Shown here in pieces: positions 1 through 8,747 of a DNA stretch of 64,000 nt (positions are counted from its first letter, which is position 1; every line of letters begins with the position of its first letter). The stretch spans positions 1-64,000 of the forward strand of contig CAVTBJ010000010.1 of the NCBI GenBank assembly GCA_963732925.1, written 5' to 3'. The notes under the pieces are model-generated. The model worked only from the letters and a program-made list of their open reading frames with translations, was not told the DNA's origin and did not search any database. Both the position numbers and the translations under genes were made by a program. This DNA is from DASZRZ01 sp963732925. Its GTDB lineage: Bacteria; Acidobacteriota; Terriglobia; Terriglobales; Acidobacteriaceae.

Positions 1-810
1 TTCACAGGATATGATCGAGATTCAACTCGGGGCCTGGACTATGCTGGAGCTCGCTACTACAAGCACACCATAGGACGCTTTATGAGCCCGGACCCTGCTC
101 CCGGCAATGTTTTGAACCCGCAGACCTGGAACCGGTACGCGTACGTGCTGAATGATCCGATAAACTTGCGTGATCCCTCTGGTCTTGGCGTGGAGTGCAT
201 CACTTCCTCGATTAACGGCCAACTGACAACCGGAGGATGCCGGTGGGTGGATCGCGGAGAAGGATGGGCGGGAACGGGCGACGACCTATTCAGCCTTTAT
301 CCCATACTTGGAATTCCGAACAATACCCCCGTCGACGAAGCCTACTTAGCTTGGCTCAACAGGGACGCTTACGCGGAGGCAGTGCGGGCCTACTGGGCCC
401 AACAGAATTCAGGAACAACGCCGCCGCCACAATCTCAGCCTACACCGCAGTCAAAGCCATATGATCCGCCGGTCGAAAAGGACTTTTTTCATAATAATGC
501 TAGCTGTCCGAAGTGTGGCAATCTCTGGAATAGCGCTGCAACCTGGGGGAATGCGGCTGCTGGTGCTACGGGAGTGGTTATTATTGGGCCGTACGCGGCA
601 AGTGCGATGTCAGCTTTACCAGTTGGACCCACTTTGGTTGGGCTAATTACTGCCGCACAGAATTTTGCGAGAAACCCTGAAATTATACCAAACACGATTG
701 AATTTCTTGGAGGTTTGTTGCCCTTCAGCCCTACCTCTAGGTGGGGAGGTGTGGGTACCGGAACCAGCTGGCTTTTAGACCGGTATTCTTCTGGGGCCTT
801 GAGCAAATGA
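1..810 (+). CDS. Rhs-family protein, C-terminal part (5' end outside window)
   Basis: The frame is open from base 1, so the gene begins upstream of the window. The first ~45 residues are the end of an Rhs/YD-repeat core: a GLDYAGARYY block, then GRFMSPDP and NRYAYVLNDPINLRDPSG, which is where Rhs proteins switch to a variable toxin tip. The tip (about 220 residues) has a Pro/Gln-rich linker, a CPKC pair and a hydrophobic stretch near residues 190-225. I do not recognise its toxin family. Rhs proteins are large secreted or surface proteins used in contact-dependent competition. The stop overlaps the start of the next gene (ATGA), as toxin-immunity pairs often do. Confidence 0.8.
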   Translation, partial: FTGYDRDSTRGLDYAGARYYKHTIGRFMSPDPAPGNVLNPQTWNRYAYVLNDPINLRDPSGLGVECITSSINGQLTTGGCRWVDRGEGWAGTGDDLFSLYPILGIPNNTPVDEAYLAWLNRDAYAEAVRAYWAQQNSGTTPPPQSQPTPQSKPYDPPVEKDFFHNNASCPKCGNLWNSAATWGNAAAGATGVVIIGPYAASAMSALPVGPTLVGLITAAQNFARNPEIIPNTIEFLGGLLPFSPTSRWGGVGTGTSWLLDRYSSGALSK

Positions 811-1184
811 AATACACAGGCAGTATTTCTCGTCGTTTGATGAAAGCCTTGGAGTGGCCAACCCTGATCTGTCCGTTTTGCGGAGGCGTACTTCGAAATA
901 CAGAATTGAGACTGGGCCAACCTCTGAAGTGTCCAAGTTGTTCTCGAGAGTTACAACACGCAAGGTGGCAAACGAATCTGTCAGGCGTAATCGCCCTTGG
1001 GATCAGTGTTTTTGGTTGCTATTTTCTTGGGCTACGTGGCTGGTGGTTAGCACTCGCAACAGTTGCTTTTTGGTTTCCCATTCTAATTGTCTGGGAGTTC
1101 TTTTTCGCTCGGATTTTCCCTTCCCACTTTGAACCATATGATCCTGAAGTGAACGCGGAGGTCAGACGTATTTTCAGAAGATGA
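807..1184 (+). CDS. small zinc-ribbon membrane protein, candidate Rhs immunity protein
   Basis: 125 residues starting at the ATG that overlaps the Rhs stop by four bases; a second ATG lies at 840. The N-terminal third carries two CxxC pairs (CPFCGG and CPSCSR, about 20 residues apart), a classic zinc ribbon. It is followed by two hydrophobic segments (roughly residues 55-75 and 78-98) and a charged tail ending RRIFRR. Function is not known. Its position directly after the variable tip of an Rhs protein makes immunity to that toxin the simplest inference, and the two membrane spans would fit a membrane-acting or periplasmic toxin. Confidence 0.6.
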   Translation: MKYTGSISRRLMKALEWPTLICPFCGGVLRNTELRLGQPLKCPSCSRELQHARWQTNLSGVIALGISVFGCYFLGLRGWWLALATVAFWFPILIVWEFFFARIFPSHFEPYDPEVNAEVRRIFRR

Positions 1185-1278
1185 GGCCGGATGTGCGGAG
1201 AAACATCTGAGATGTCTGTTCAGAAACTCACCGACAATCCCTGGGCGGGTGGCCCACCTTTCATCCCCTCCGAGTTGT

Positions 1279-1309
1279 GGGTGCCCCACCCTTCGCGCTT
1301 TTCGAAGGC
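1279..1309. repeat. type D hairpin repeat (CCCACCCTTCG family), copy 1
   Basis: The 1185-1491 gap holds no convincing gene, only two copies of this hairpin. This copy reads GGGTGCCCCACCCTTCGCGC and then an imperfect complementary arm (TTCGAAGG). Related copies are at 1336-1370, 6145-6180, 6723-6758 and, interrupted by an IS, 6825-6850 plus 8127-8140. Confidence 0.7.
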
Positions 1310-1335
1310 GTCACGCTGGAGAAGGACATCGACTG

Positions 1336-1370
1336 CCGGGTGCCCCATCCTGAGCGCAGCGAAGGGTGGG
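1336..1370. repeat. type D hairpin repeat, uninterrupted copy matching the IS3 target
   Basis: The reverse complement is a 35-bp unit beginning CCCACCCTTCGCTGCG and ending ATGGGGCACCCGG. It is identical, base for base, to the two flanks of the IS element at 6851-8126 once the IS and one ATGG are removed, so it serves as an empty-site reference. Confidence 0.85.
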
Positions 1371-1491
1371 ATACCAAGGATCCGCTCACCTTCACCAACC
1401 CCCGGGCGCCATTTCCGCCGTGACCAGAATCTCCAGCCAAATCAACCACGTCGGCGATGCTCTGAACACTGGGCGGATAGAACCGACAAAG

Positions 1492-2709
1492 CTAATTCCC
1501 CGGCTTGCCATGCGTCGGCAATGGAGTCGCGGGATTCCGCCGTCGCAGCACCGGCTCCGGCCCTTGCCCCCCGTCGATGCGCGTTGCCTGCTCCAATTCC
1601 ATCAGCTTGGCCTTCACTCGGACGAATTCGCTGGTGTCCACAATGTAGCTGGCTCGTGGCGGCAAATATTCATCGATCTCTTTCTGCGCCCGTTTGACCC
1701 GGTCTGCCGTCATCGGGTGCGTCCGGAACGCCTTGGAGAAAAACGATCCGCCCTCGTCTTTCTCTTTCGCCTTCAGCCTCTCCATAAAGCGCACAAACTC
1801 TTCCGGATCGTATCCGCTGGCGTAAACGTACTGCAGCCCCAGCGCATCCGCCTCCCGTTCCGCGTTGCGGCTGAACTCCAGCATCGACAGCGGAACTCCC
1901 AGTCCCACCACCTGCCGGGCCGCGAATCCGATGGGCCCGCCGAAAAAAATCAGCGGAATGGAAAGCACGTTGAACAGTTGCGCTTTGCTCGCGTTCTTGG
2001 TGGCATGGCGCGCCGCAACATGCGCAATCTCGTGCGCCATCACTCCCGCCAGTTCCGCCTCACTGTGCGCCGCCACAATCAGTCCCGTGTTGACGAAAAA
2101 AAAGCCCCCCGGAAGCGCGAACGCATTGATCTCGTCGTTGTCCAGCACCTTGACCGTGAGCGGAAACCGCGAATCCGAGTTCCGCACCAGCGTCTGCGCC
2201 ACTCGGTTGACATACTCCGTCACCACCGGATCAGTCACCACTCGCGAGGACTCCTCTACCTCTTCGGCCATCTCTCGCCCCATGGCGATCTCCCGCTCCA
2301 GCGAGTAAAAGTCCAGTCCCTTGCCTACGTCTCGGTCGCCGATGCGCGACGCATCGTATTTCGCGGGGATCTTCTCTCCATCTTTTTCCCGGGGCGACGT
2401 TAAGGTGGGTAGTTGTGGGGGCGCTGCTGGCAGCTCCGGCATGGAAGCTTCCCGCGCGCCGGAATAGAGCGCTCCCCAACTGGGAGGAACAGGAACGGCC
2501 GGCCTCGCCGTCTGCGCGCTGGCCGGTGCGATCAGAAGGCACGGCAACAGGACCAGAAGTCCGAGCCACCCCGCGGCTGCTTTTCTGCTGTTTTCTTGCT
2601 TGAGGGAACGATCCAATCCCCTGTTTCGATCCGGCCGCGCGAACTCCCGATCCCTGCGCATGGAAACCTCGCCGTTCTCGCGATTGTACGCCGACTCTTC
2701 GCCCTTCAC
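1492..2709 (-). CDS. M48 family zinc metalloprotease (BepA/YfgC-like)
   Basis: 405 residues as drawn; an ATG 16 codons in (2661) may be the real start because it puts an Arg-rich n-region just ahead of the hydrophobic segment GLLVLLPCLLIAPASAQ, a signal peptide or membrane anchor. The M48 domain has the HEIAH zinc motif inside GVMAHEIAHVAARHA, with the downstream glutamate helix (NAEREADALG) giving the third ligand. The family comprises periplasmic or membrane proteases that process misfolded outer-membrane proteins. It stands alone and is transcribed away from groESL. I see no TPR region after the protease domain, so it is shorter than E. coli BepA. Confidence 0.85.
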   Translation of the reverse strand: MKGEESAYNRENGEVSMRRDREFARPDRNRGLDRSLKQENSRKAAAGWLGLLVLLPCLLIAPASAQTARPAVPVPPSWGALYSGAREASMPELPAAPPQLPTLTSPREKDGEKIPAKYDASRIGDRDVGKGLDFYSLEREIAMGREMAEEVEESSRVVTDPVVTEYVNRVAQTLVRNSDSRFPLTVKVLDNDEINAFALPGGFFFVNTGLIVAAHSEAELAGVMAHEIAHVAARHATKNASKAQLFNVLSIPLIFFGGPIGFAARQVVGLGVPLSMLEFSRNAEREADALGLQYVYASGYDPEEFVRFMERLKAKEKDEGGSFFSKAFRTHPMTADRVKRAQKEIDEYLPPRASYIVDTSEFVRVKAKLMELEQATRIDGGQGPEPVLRRRNPATPLPTHGKPGN

Positions 2710-3029
2710 GTGGAGAGCACGCTAAAAAATCCTCTTCCTGACGCCGGCCTTCCGTCGTGTTCCTCGCCGGCTTTCGCCCTCAGGCCACCGCCACTAAACC
2801 TCATGTTTGGCTTGTGGTCACACTATCAACTAATTGGAAATAAGCATCTTATATGTATACTATCTCCTTATCTTACTGCCGAGACAGAAGCCGCCGATGA
2901 CCCGTCCTCAGCCTGACACTGCCATAGGAATCCTCAGTCTCACTCCCACGTTGCCAACCCCCTCGTCTGTCAAGTCCCATCTGCCCACAACCCCCAGAAA
3001 TAAACCTTGAGTCTTTTACACTCAACCTA

Positions 3030-3058
3030 TTGACAGGGGAAGATCCTCCCTTTATATT
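3030..3058 (+). promoter_or_regulatory. sigma70-type promoter of groESL
   Basis: A consensus TTGACA (3030-3035), a 17-bp spacer and TATATT (3053-3058). It sits immediately upstream of the CIRCE operator and about 160 bp before groES. The rest of the 2710-3057 gap has no gene. It contains an AT-rich patch near 2820-2875 that could hold another promoter (TTGGAA, 16 bp, TATACT), with no obvious transcript. Confidence 0.8.
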
Positions 3059-3084
3059 TGGCACTCAGGGAGCGCGAGTGCTAA
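3058..3084 (+). promoter_or_regulatory. CIRCE operator (HrcA binding site)
   Basis: TTGGCACTC, nine bases, GAGTGCTAA: the CIRCE inverted repeat (consensus TTAGCACTC-N9-GAGTGCTAA) with one mismatch in the left arm. It overlaps the last base of the -10 box, so bound HrcA would block initiation. It predicts HrcA-repressed, heat-inducible groESL. No hrcA gene lies in this window. Confidence 0.93.
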
Positions 3085-3215
3085 TAGCGCCTGCTCCTGG
3101 CAAATGGCTCTGGGGAGTTTGCAGCCCTTGTGCAAAGTGGGCGAACTCCAGTGGCCCCTCACCGAATTCCTAGTTATGGATTTCACCCAACGGAAAACTG
3201 AAAGGAGTTGCAAAA

Positions 3216-3545
3216 ATGGCAAAATTCACTCCACTGCACGACCGCATCCTGGTCCGCAGGATTGAGGAGTCGGAAACCACCAGCGGCGGCATCATCATCC
3301 CCGACACCGCCAAGGACAAGCCCCAGGAAGGCGAAGTGATCGCTGTCGGCAAAGGCAAAGTTGGCGACGACGGCAAGGTGCGACCGCTGGAATTGAAGGA
3401 TGGCGACCGCGTCCTGTTCGGCAAGTACTCGGGCACCGAGATCAAGATCGACGACGAAGAGTTCGTCATCATGCGCGAAGAAGAAGTGCTGGGTGTTCTG
3501 ACCGGCGCGAAGAAGAAAGAAAAAGAGACCGTCGGCGCGCGCTAA
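3216..3545 (+). CDS. groES: co-chaperonin GroES
   Basis: 109 residues starting at an ATG preceded by AAAGGAG. The fold-defining sequence is intact: PLHDRILVRR at the N-terminus, the mobile loop EESETTSGGIIIPDTA, and the C-terminal strand DDEEFVIMREEEVLGVL. GroES caps the GroEL ring in the cytoplasm during ATP-driven protein folding. It is slightly longer than the usual ~95-100 residues because of a lysine-rich tail (GAKKKEKETVGAR). It is first in the groES-groEL operon under the CIRCE element, with 159 bp to groEL. Confidence 0.97.
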   Translation: MAKFTPLHDRILVRRIEESETTSGGIIIPDTAKDKPQEGEVIAVGKGKVGDDGKVRPLELKDGDRVLFGKYSGTEIKIDDEEFVIMREEEVLGVLTGAKKKEKETVGAR

Positions 3546-3704
3546 AGAAGCTATCGGTCGCCACAGCTCATCGCGCGCGCCGAAAGCGGCAACGCGAAAG
3601 ACCAATGACTGGCGAAACGTAGCCCAAACATTACAAGATCAGGCTGATAGCCAGCAGCAGAGCTGACGGCTTGAGGCCAGCAAAAATTACGAGGAGATGG
3701 AAAG

Positions 3705-5377
<1,673 letters not shown>

Positions 5378-5415
5378 GACAGCGGTTAGCAATCAGCGGT
5401 TAACAGTCAGCCAGA

Positions 5416-5441
5416 AGCCCCGCATCTCTGCGGGGCTTTTT
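5416..5441 (+). terminator. Rho-independent terminator of groESL
   Basis: A 9-bp perfect stem (AGCCCCGCA / TGCGGGGCT) with a TCTC loop, followed by a T run, 39 bp after the groEL stop. Confidence 0.9.
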
Positions 5442-5475
5442 GTTCTTTGTGAAATTCGAAACTGCTGTCGGAACA

Positions 5476-5504
5476 CCCCACTCAAGCCAAAACCGGCTTG
5501 AGTG
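5476..5504. repeat. type E hairpin repeat (CACTCAAGCC family)
   Basis: CCCCACTCAAGCC, short loop, GGCTTGAGTGGG, then CTACCCG. Related copies are at 39581-39620 and 58451-58490, with a decayed one near 53759. Confidence 0.75.
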
Positions 5505-5543
5505 GGCTACCCGCCTTCCCGCCTCTCGCCGTCCCGCCCGTGC

Positions 5544-5634
5544 CCGGTGAACTTGAAGCGATTCTCTGCGACCCACGTCTGCCAACGACGGGCAGACATG
5601 GGGTACCCGGCTACACAAGGGTGGGCCACCCGCC
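5544..5634. repeat. type A hairpin repeat (GTCTGCC / GGCAGAC) with adjoining 24-bp repeat
   Basis: The unit starts CGGTGAACTTGAAGCG, continues into the stem CCCACGTCTGCC / GGGCAGACATGGGG and ends TACCCGG. The same long unit recurs at 10295-10360. Directly after it (5611-5634) is a 24-bp sequence beginning CTACACAAGGGTGGGCCACC that is repeated exactly at 6771-6794. No gene is seen between the groE terminator and 5723. Confidence 0.8.
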
Positions 5635-5722
5635 CCAGCGAGAACGGAAAGAGCGCCCACAACAAGAACCCAGCCGGACATCAGGTGACTATTTCGCATG
5701 TGCCACCCAGCCCCAAGCGTGC

Positions 5723-5989
5723 TCAAGTTAATACGACGCGAAGAAAAGCAAAGAGAGTGATTATCGCCGCCGCTGTTACGGCCCACCACCACTTGGACCC
5801 CCGTCTCGCTGCAAGTATCGGCAGCGCGATCATGGCCAATGGCAACAGCCAAGAGAAGGGGCCTATTTTGTCAAACACCGGAAGCAAAGGCTTCACCGAT
5901 TTCGGAACCAGAATCGCACTCCACACGAAGAGCAAGCATGCAACGCCGATCCATCCCGGAATGTTGATTCGGTGTTGAAACGAGTTCAT
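5723..5989 (-). CDS. small membrane protein, three predicted TM segments
   Basis: 88 residues when started at the ATG at 5989, which has GAGG about 10 bases upstream; longer in-frame starts have no such signal. Three hydrophobic stretches (WIGVACLLFVWSAILV, FSWLLPLAMIALPILAA and WWWAVTAAAIITLFAFL) alternate with short basic loops. I recognise no family. It stands alone between hairpin repeats and a transposase, so it may be accessory. Confidence 0.5.
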   Translation of the reverse strand: MNSFQHRINIPGWIGVACLLFVWSAILVPKSVKPLLPVFDKIGPFSWLLPLAMIALPILAARRGSKWWWAVTAAAIITLFAFLRVVLT

Positions 5990-6126
5990 TGCGCTGCCTC
6001 GTATGCGTGGTACAACGGATTTTGCACGGGGTTGTGCTCGCCAAAATGCATGTTGCCGCTGGCGGGTACGGTACTCCAAGGATTTGACTTGGACCAGAAT
6101 TGAGGACGGGTGCCCACCCTTTCAAT

Positions 6127-6697
6127 TTAATCCAACTGTGGGCTGGGGTGCCCCACCCTTCGCGGTTTTCGAAGGGTGGGAGAGAAAAGTTCGTTGACTT
6201 TGACGACTCCAGTCTCCCGATAGGCATAGAACCGGAAGCTGCTCCATTTCCACTGTTCGGGTGAAGTCACCAGTCCCCGCTTCACCGGATTCCGATGTAT
6301 ATAACGAAGTTTTTCCCGTTCCTTGAACGCGCTCCACGCGTTGAAGTCATAGTAGCGCTTCTGCCAGAAAGGTCTTTCCGCCTGCCATAGCCTCTGCTGG
6401 CCATGTCTTTCCAGGGCAGCGACGCGCCGATTCAGATTCCGCGCCACCGACTGCTGCAACACCTGCATCACCACGGAAAGGCTTTTGCGCTCCGGTTCGC
6501 TGACCAGCAAGTGGACATGTTCGGGCATAATCACGTACCCGGTCAGAGTAAAACGGTAGCCTCCGAACTTGCTCCAGAACCCGAAGACACTCATTTCGAG
6601 CTCGCCTAGTGCCCATCAAAGGCAATCCCCGGAAGCAACTGAATGTTATGAAGTGAAGATCGCGAACTCCGTGGTATCGCTTCAATCCGGCCGGCAC
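6127..6697 (-). pseudogene. REP-associated tyrosine transposase (RAYT, Y1_Tnp), one frameshift
   Basis: A GTG start at 6697 gives the family N-terminus (LKRYHGVRDLHFITFSCFR). After the VLEQVR codons the frame shifts by one base near 6545-6560 and resumes with GYVIMPEHVHLL (the HUH metal site), then KLRYIHRNPVKRGLV with the catalytic-tyrosine region, then QWKWSSFRFYAY at the C-terminus. RAYTs are single-strand HUH transposases that move REP hairpins. Its last codons run into a type D hairpin (6145-6180) and another lies just upstream (6723-6758), the arrangement expected of a RAYT with its REPs. One extra base restores the frame, so it may be intact in the cell. Confidence 0.8.
6145..6180. repeat. 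type D hairpin repeat at the 3' end of the RAYT gene
   Basis: GGGGTGCCCCACCCTTCGCG, then TTTTCGAAGGGTGGG: an 11-bp stem CCCACCCTTCG / CGAAGGGTGGG. It encodes the last residues of the RAYT frame, so the transposase gene and the repeat are physically joined. Confidence 0.85.
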
Positions 6698-6722
6698 GGT
6701 TCAGCAGTGTACATCGTCTCTT

Positions 6723-6794
6723 CCCACCCTTCGAAAGGCGCGAAGGGTGGGGCACCCACTTTCTCGTCCGCTACACAAGGGTGGGCCACCCGCC
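6723..6794. repeat. type D hairpin upstream of RAYT, plus 24-bp repeat
   Basis: CCCACCCTTCG, short loop, CGAAGGGTGGGGCACCC (6723-6758), followed at 6771-6794 by the exact 24-bp sequence also found at 5611-5634. Confidence 0.8.
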
Positions 6795-6824
6795 ATGCAG
6801 CAAATTGTCGCATACCTCGTTCTG

Positions 6825-6850
6825 CCCACCCTTCGCTGCGCTCAGGATGG
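6825..6850. repeat. left half of a type D hairpin split by the IS3 element
   Basis: CCCACCCTTCGCTGCGCTCA then GGATGG, where the IS begins. The right half (ATGGGGCACCCGG) resumes at 8127. Joined, the halves equal the intact copy at 1336-1370. Confidence 0.9.
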
Positions 6851-6871
6851 TGACCTGCCCCCCGCTTTCGT

Positions 6872-7798
6872 TCACGTGAGAATACGACAAAGTTCATCCG
6901 TAGCCGCCGCCGGAGCGGTGGAAAAGTGGGAAACGCCGGAGGCGAATGCCGAGGCGTTTTCCAGGGCGGTTTTTCCGCCCTCTTTTCCACGGCTCAGTTC
7001 GGCAAACTCCTTCGGTGTGTAGTAGCCCAGGCTACTGTGCGGACGTTCTTCGTTGTACTCCTTCCTCCAAGCTGCGATCTTGCGCCGCGCATCGAACAGG
7101 TTCTGAAACCAACTTACCGCCAGACATTCTTCCCGCAGCCGTCCGTGAAAGCTCTCGATGCGCGCATTCTGCGTCGGCTTTCCCGGCTGTATGTGCAGCA
7201 GTTCGATCTGCCGCTCCACGCACCAGGCCAGAAAATGTCGGCTGGTCAGCTCCGGCCCATTGTCACACCGAATCGCCTGCGGCACCCCGCGCTTGGCGAC
7301 GATCGCCTCCAGCACCCTCGTCACTCTCCGGCTGGCAAAACTCGTGTCCACTTCCAAAGCCAAACACTCCCGCGTATACGCATCCACCACGCTCAGCACC
7401 CGGATCGTTCTCCCGCAGGCCACAGCATCGTGCGCAAAATCCAGTGCCCATTCCTGGTTCGCCGAAGTCCGCGCCAGCAGCGGCTTTCCTTCGCGTACGC
7501 AGTGCTTCCGCTTCTTCCGCCGTATCCTCAGCCCCGCTTCGCAATAGATCCGATGCAGGCGCTTATGGTTCACTTGTTCTCCGCTCCGCCGCAGCAGCAC
7601 GTGCAAGCGCCGATAGCCGAAGCGCGGCTTCTCCCGCGCCAACTCCACCAGCTTCGTGCGCAGCGGCTCATCCGTGCGCTTCGTTTCGTAGCGGTAACTC
7701 GATACCGACAGCCCCATCAGCCCGCAAACCCGGCGCTCACTGGCCGCATACCGACCCCGCAGCCAGCGCGCATCCGACCGCTGGTCTACGAGCCCCAT
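6872..7798 (-). CDS. IS3 family transposase OrfB (DDE integrase domain)
   Basis: 308 residues. The N-terminal HTH_21-like part (RFGYRRLHVLLRR, VNHKRLHRIYCEAGL) is followed by the rve catalytic core with the DDE triad: D in WALDFAHDAV, D in RCDNGPEL and E in NARIESFHGRLREECL. The C-terminus NEERPHSSLGYYTPKEF is typical of IS3. It overlaps orfA by 13 bp in the -1 frame and is expected to be made mainly as an OrfAB fusion that cuts and joins the IS ends. Confidence 0.95.
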   Translation of the reverse strand: MGLVDQRSDARWLRGRYAASERRVCGLMGLSVSSYRYETKRTDEPLRTKLVELAREKPRFGYRRLHVLLRRSGEQVNHKRLHRIYCEAGLRIRRKKRKHCVREGKPLLARTSANQEWALDFAHDAVACGRTIRVLSVVDAYTRECLALEVDTSFASRRVTRVLEAIVAKRGVPQAIRCDNGPELTSRHFLAWCVERQIELLHIQPGKPTQNARIESFHGRLREECLAVSWFQNLFDARRKIAAWRKEYNEERPHSSLGYYTPKEFAELSRGKEGGKTALENASAFASGVSHFSTAPAAATDELCRILT

Positions 7799-8061
7799 CC
7801 GTTTTTTGCGATCACCGCCTGCAGCATGTCCTTGTCCAGGCTCAGGTCCGCTACCAACTTTCGCAGCCGCGTGTTCTCATCCCGCAACTGCTTCGCCTCC
7901 TGCGCCTGAGTTACATCCATGCCGCCGTACTTCGCTTTCCAGGCATAGATCGTGTGCTTCGACACTCCCACTTCCCGTGCCACGTCCTCCGCCTTACGTC
8001 CCGCTTCCAGTTGCTTCAGCGCACCGATCATCTGCGCTTCCGTGTGCCTGCTCTTCGACAT
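7786..8061 (-). CDS. IS3 family transposase OrfA (HTH_Tnp_1)
   Basis: 91 residues. Residues ~8-50 form the helix-turn-helix (QMIGALKQLEAG, EVGVSKHTIYAWKAKYGG). Residues ~53-83 are a leucine-zipper-like helix (AKQLRDENTRLRKLVADLSL) used for multimerisation. It binds the IS ends. The stop lies just after the slippery A6C sequence that lets ribosomes enter orfB. Confidence 0.95.
   Translation of the reverse strand: MSKSRHTEAQMIGALKQLEAGRKAEDVAREVGVSKHTIYAWKAKYGGMDVTQAQEAKQLRDENTRLRKLVADLSLDKDMLQAVIAKNGWGS
7801..7807 (-). promoter_or_regulatory. programmed -1 frameshift site between orfA and orfB
   Basis: On the minus strand the sequence reads GC AAAAAAC GG, in orfA phase GCA AAA AAC, so the heptamer A AAA AAC is a canonical slippery site. 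A -1 slip continues as AAA AAA CGG ATG GGG and enters orfB. Confidence 0.85.
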
Positions 8062-8130
8062 GCCTCTTCCCCTTCCTTTCGTCCGAAATCATACTCAGCT
8101 TTGTTCGGAAAGAGGGGATCAGGTCAATGG

Positions 8131-8182
8131 GGCACCCGGCGTCGCGCTCTTTGGCGGTGAAGTTGTGGACAATCTGCGTCAT
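8131..8182 (-). pseudogene. orphan Rhs core fragment (FTAKERDA)
   Basis: On the minus strand a short frame reads IVHNFTAKERDAG and is then cut by the hairpin repeat and IS3 element. The same block, HYKFTAKERDAETG, is intact in the neighbouring Rhs gene. Leftover core fragments downstream of an immunity gene are typical of Rhs loci that have exchanged their toxin tips by recombination. Confidence 0.6.
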
Positions 8183-8210
8183 AGTCGTACGTGCGCAAAT
8201 CGTACACGAA

Positions 8211-8747
8211 TCAAGCCTGCGAACTTCTCAGTGACACTATCCCAGACAGGACTGATGCTCCGATGATAAATACCCAAAGGACAAGCAGCGGCAGAAGCGC
8301 TACGGGGCTCGTACTGGGAGCGTTCCCAGCGAAATAGTCGCGAAGTGTGGCTATGGATGCCGGGAGCCACGACAAAACCAACAGCAAGCTTGCTGTAAAT
8401 GCGGCAAATCCGTGCCTATTCATTGCCGAACCAATTAAGAGGGTCGCCAATGCAACGACTGCTACCACGAAGGCGAAAATCCAGCACCTCGGAGGCAGAC
8501 TGCCGAAAAGAGCGCAAAAAGCAAGTGGTATAGCCGCAGAAATCGCCACCAGCCAACCGCTCTTCACGCGTGGGGCGACAGCCTTGATGCCTCCAACCAA
8601 AAGCAGAATCGACGCTCCCAACCTGATCAGATACCACCAAGACCAAGGGGCACCGTTGATAGTCTGCAGCATTTGATACAACGCCGCATAGCCCGTAAGA
8701 ACTGCGGCTGCGACATAGAAAGCAGCAATTCCCCATCTCATTGGCAT
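8211..8747 (-). CDS. polytopic membrane protein, candidate Rhs immunity protein
   Basis: 178 residues, mostly hydrophobic, with about five membrane spans (IAAFYVAAAVLTGYAALY near the start; LLPLLVLWVFIIGASVLSG near the end). I recognise no family. Its ATG overlaps the 3' end of the upstream Rhs gene by 10 bp, so the two are translationally coupled, and an Rhs core remnant follows it. That context points to an immunity protein protecting the inner membrane or periplasm; the sequence itself does not prove this. Confidence 0.55.
   Translation of the reverse strand: MPMRWGIAAFYVAAAVLTGYAALYQMLQTINGAPWSWWYLIRLGASILLLVGGIKAVAPRVKSGWLVAISAAIPLAFCALFGSLPPRCWIFAFVVAVVALATLLIGSAMNRHGFAAFTASLLLVLSWLPASIATLRDYFAGNAPSTSPVALLPLLVLWVFIIGASVLSGIVSLRSSQA

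Larger units (their letters stand above)
6851..8126 (-). mobile_element. complete IS3-family insertion sequence (1276 bp, IS407-like)
   Basis: Ends are inverted repeats: TGACCTGCCCCCCGCTTTCG at 6851 and, read on the minus strand from 8126, TGACCTGATCCCCTCTTTCC (16 of 20 match). A 4-bp target duplication ATGG sits at 6847-6850 and 8127-8130. It carries orfA and orfB in the usual overlapping arrangement with a -1 slippery site. The 4-bp duplication fits the IS407 subgroup. Ends, duplication and both genes are intact, so it may still be active or be recently inserted. Confidence 0.93.
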
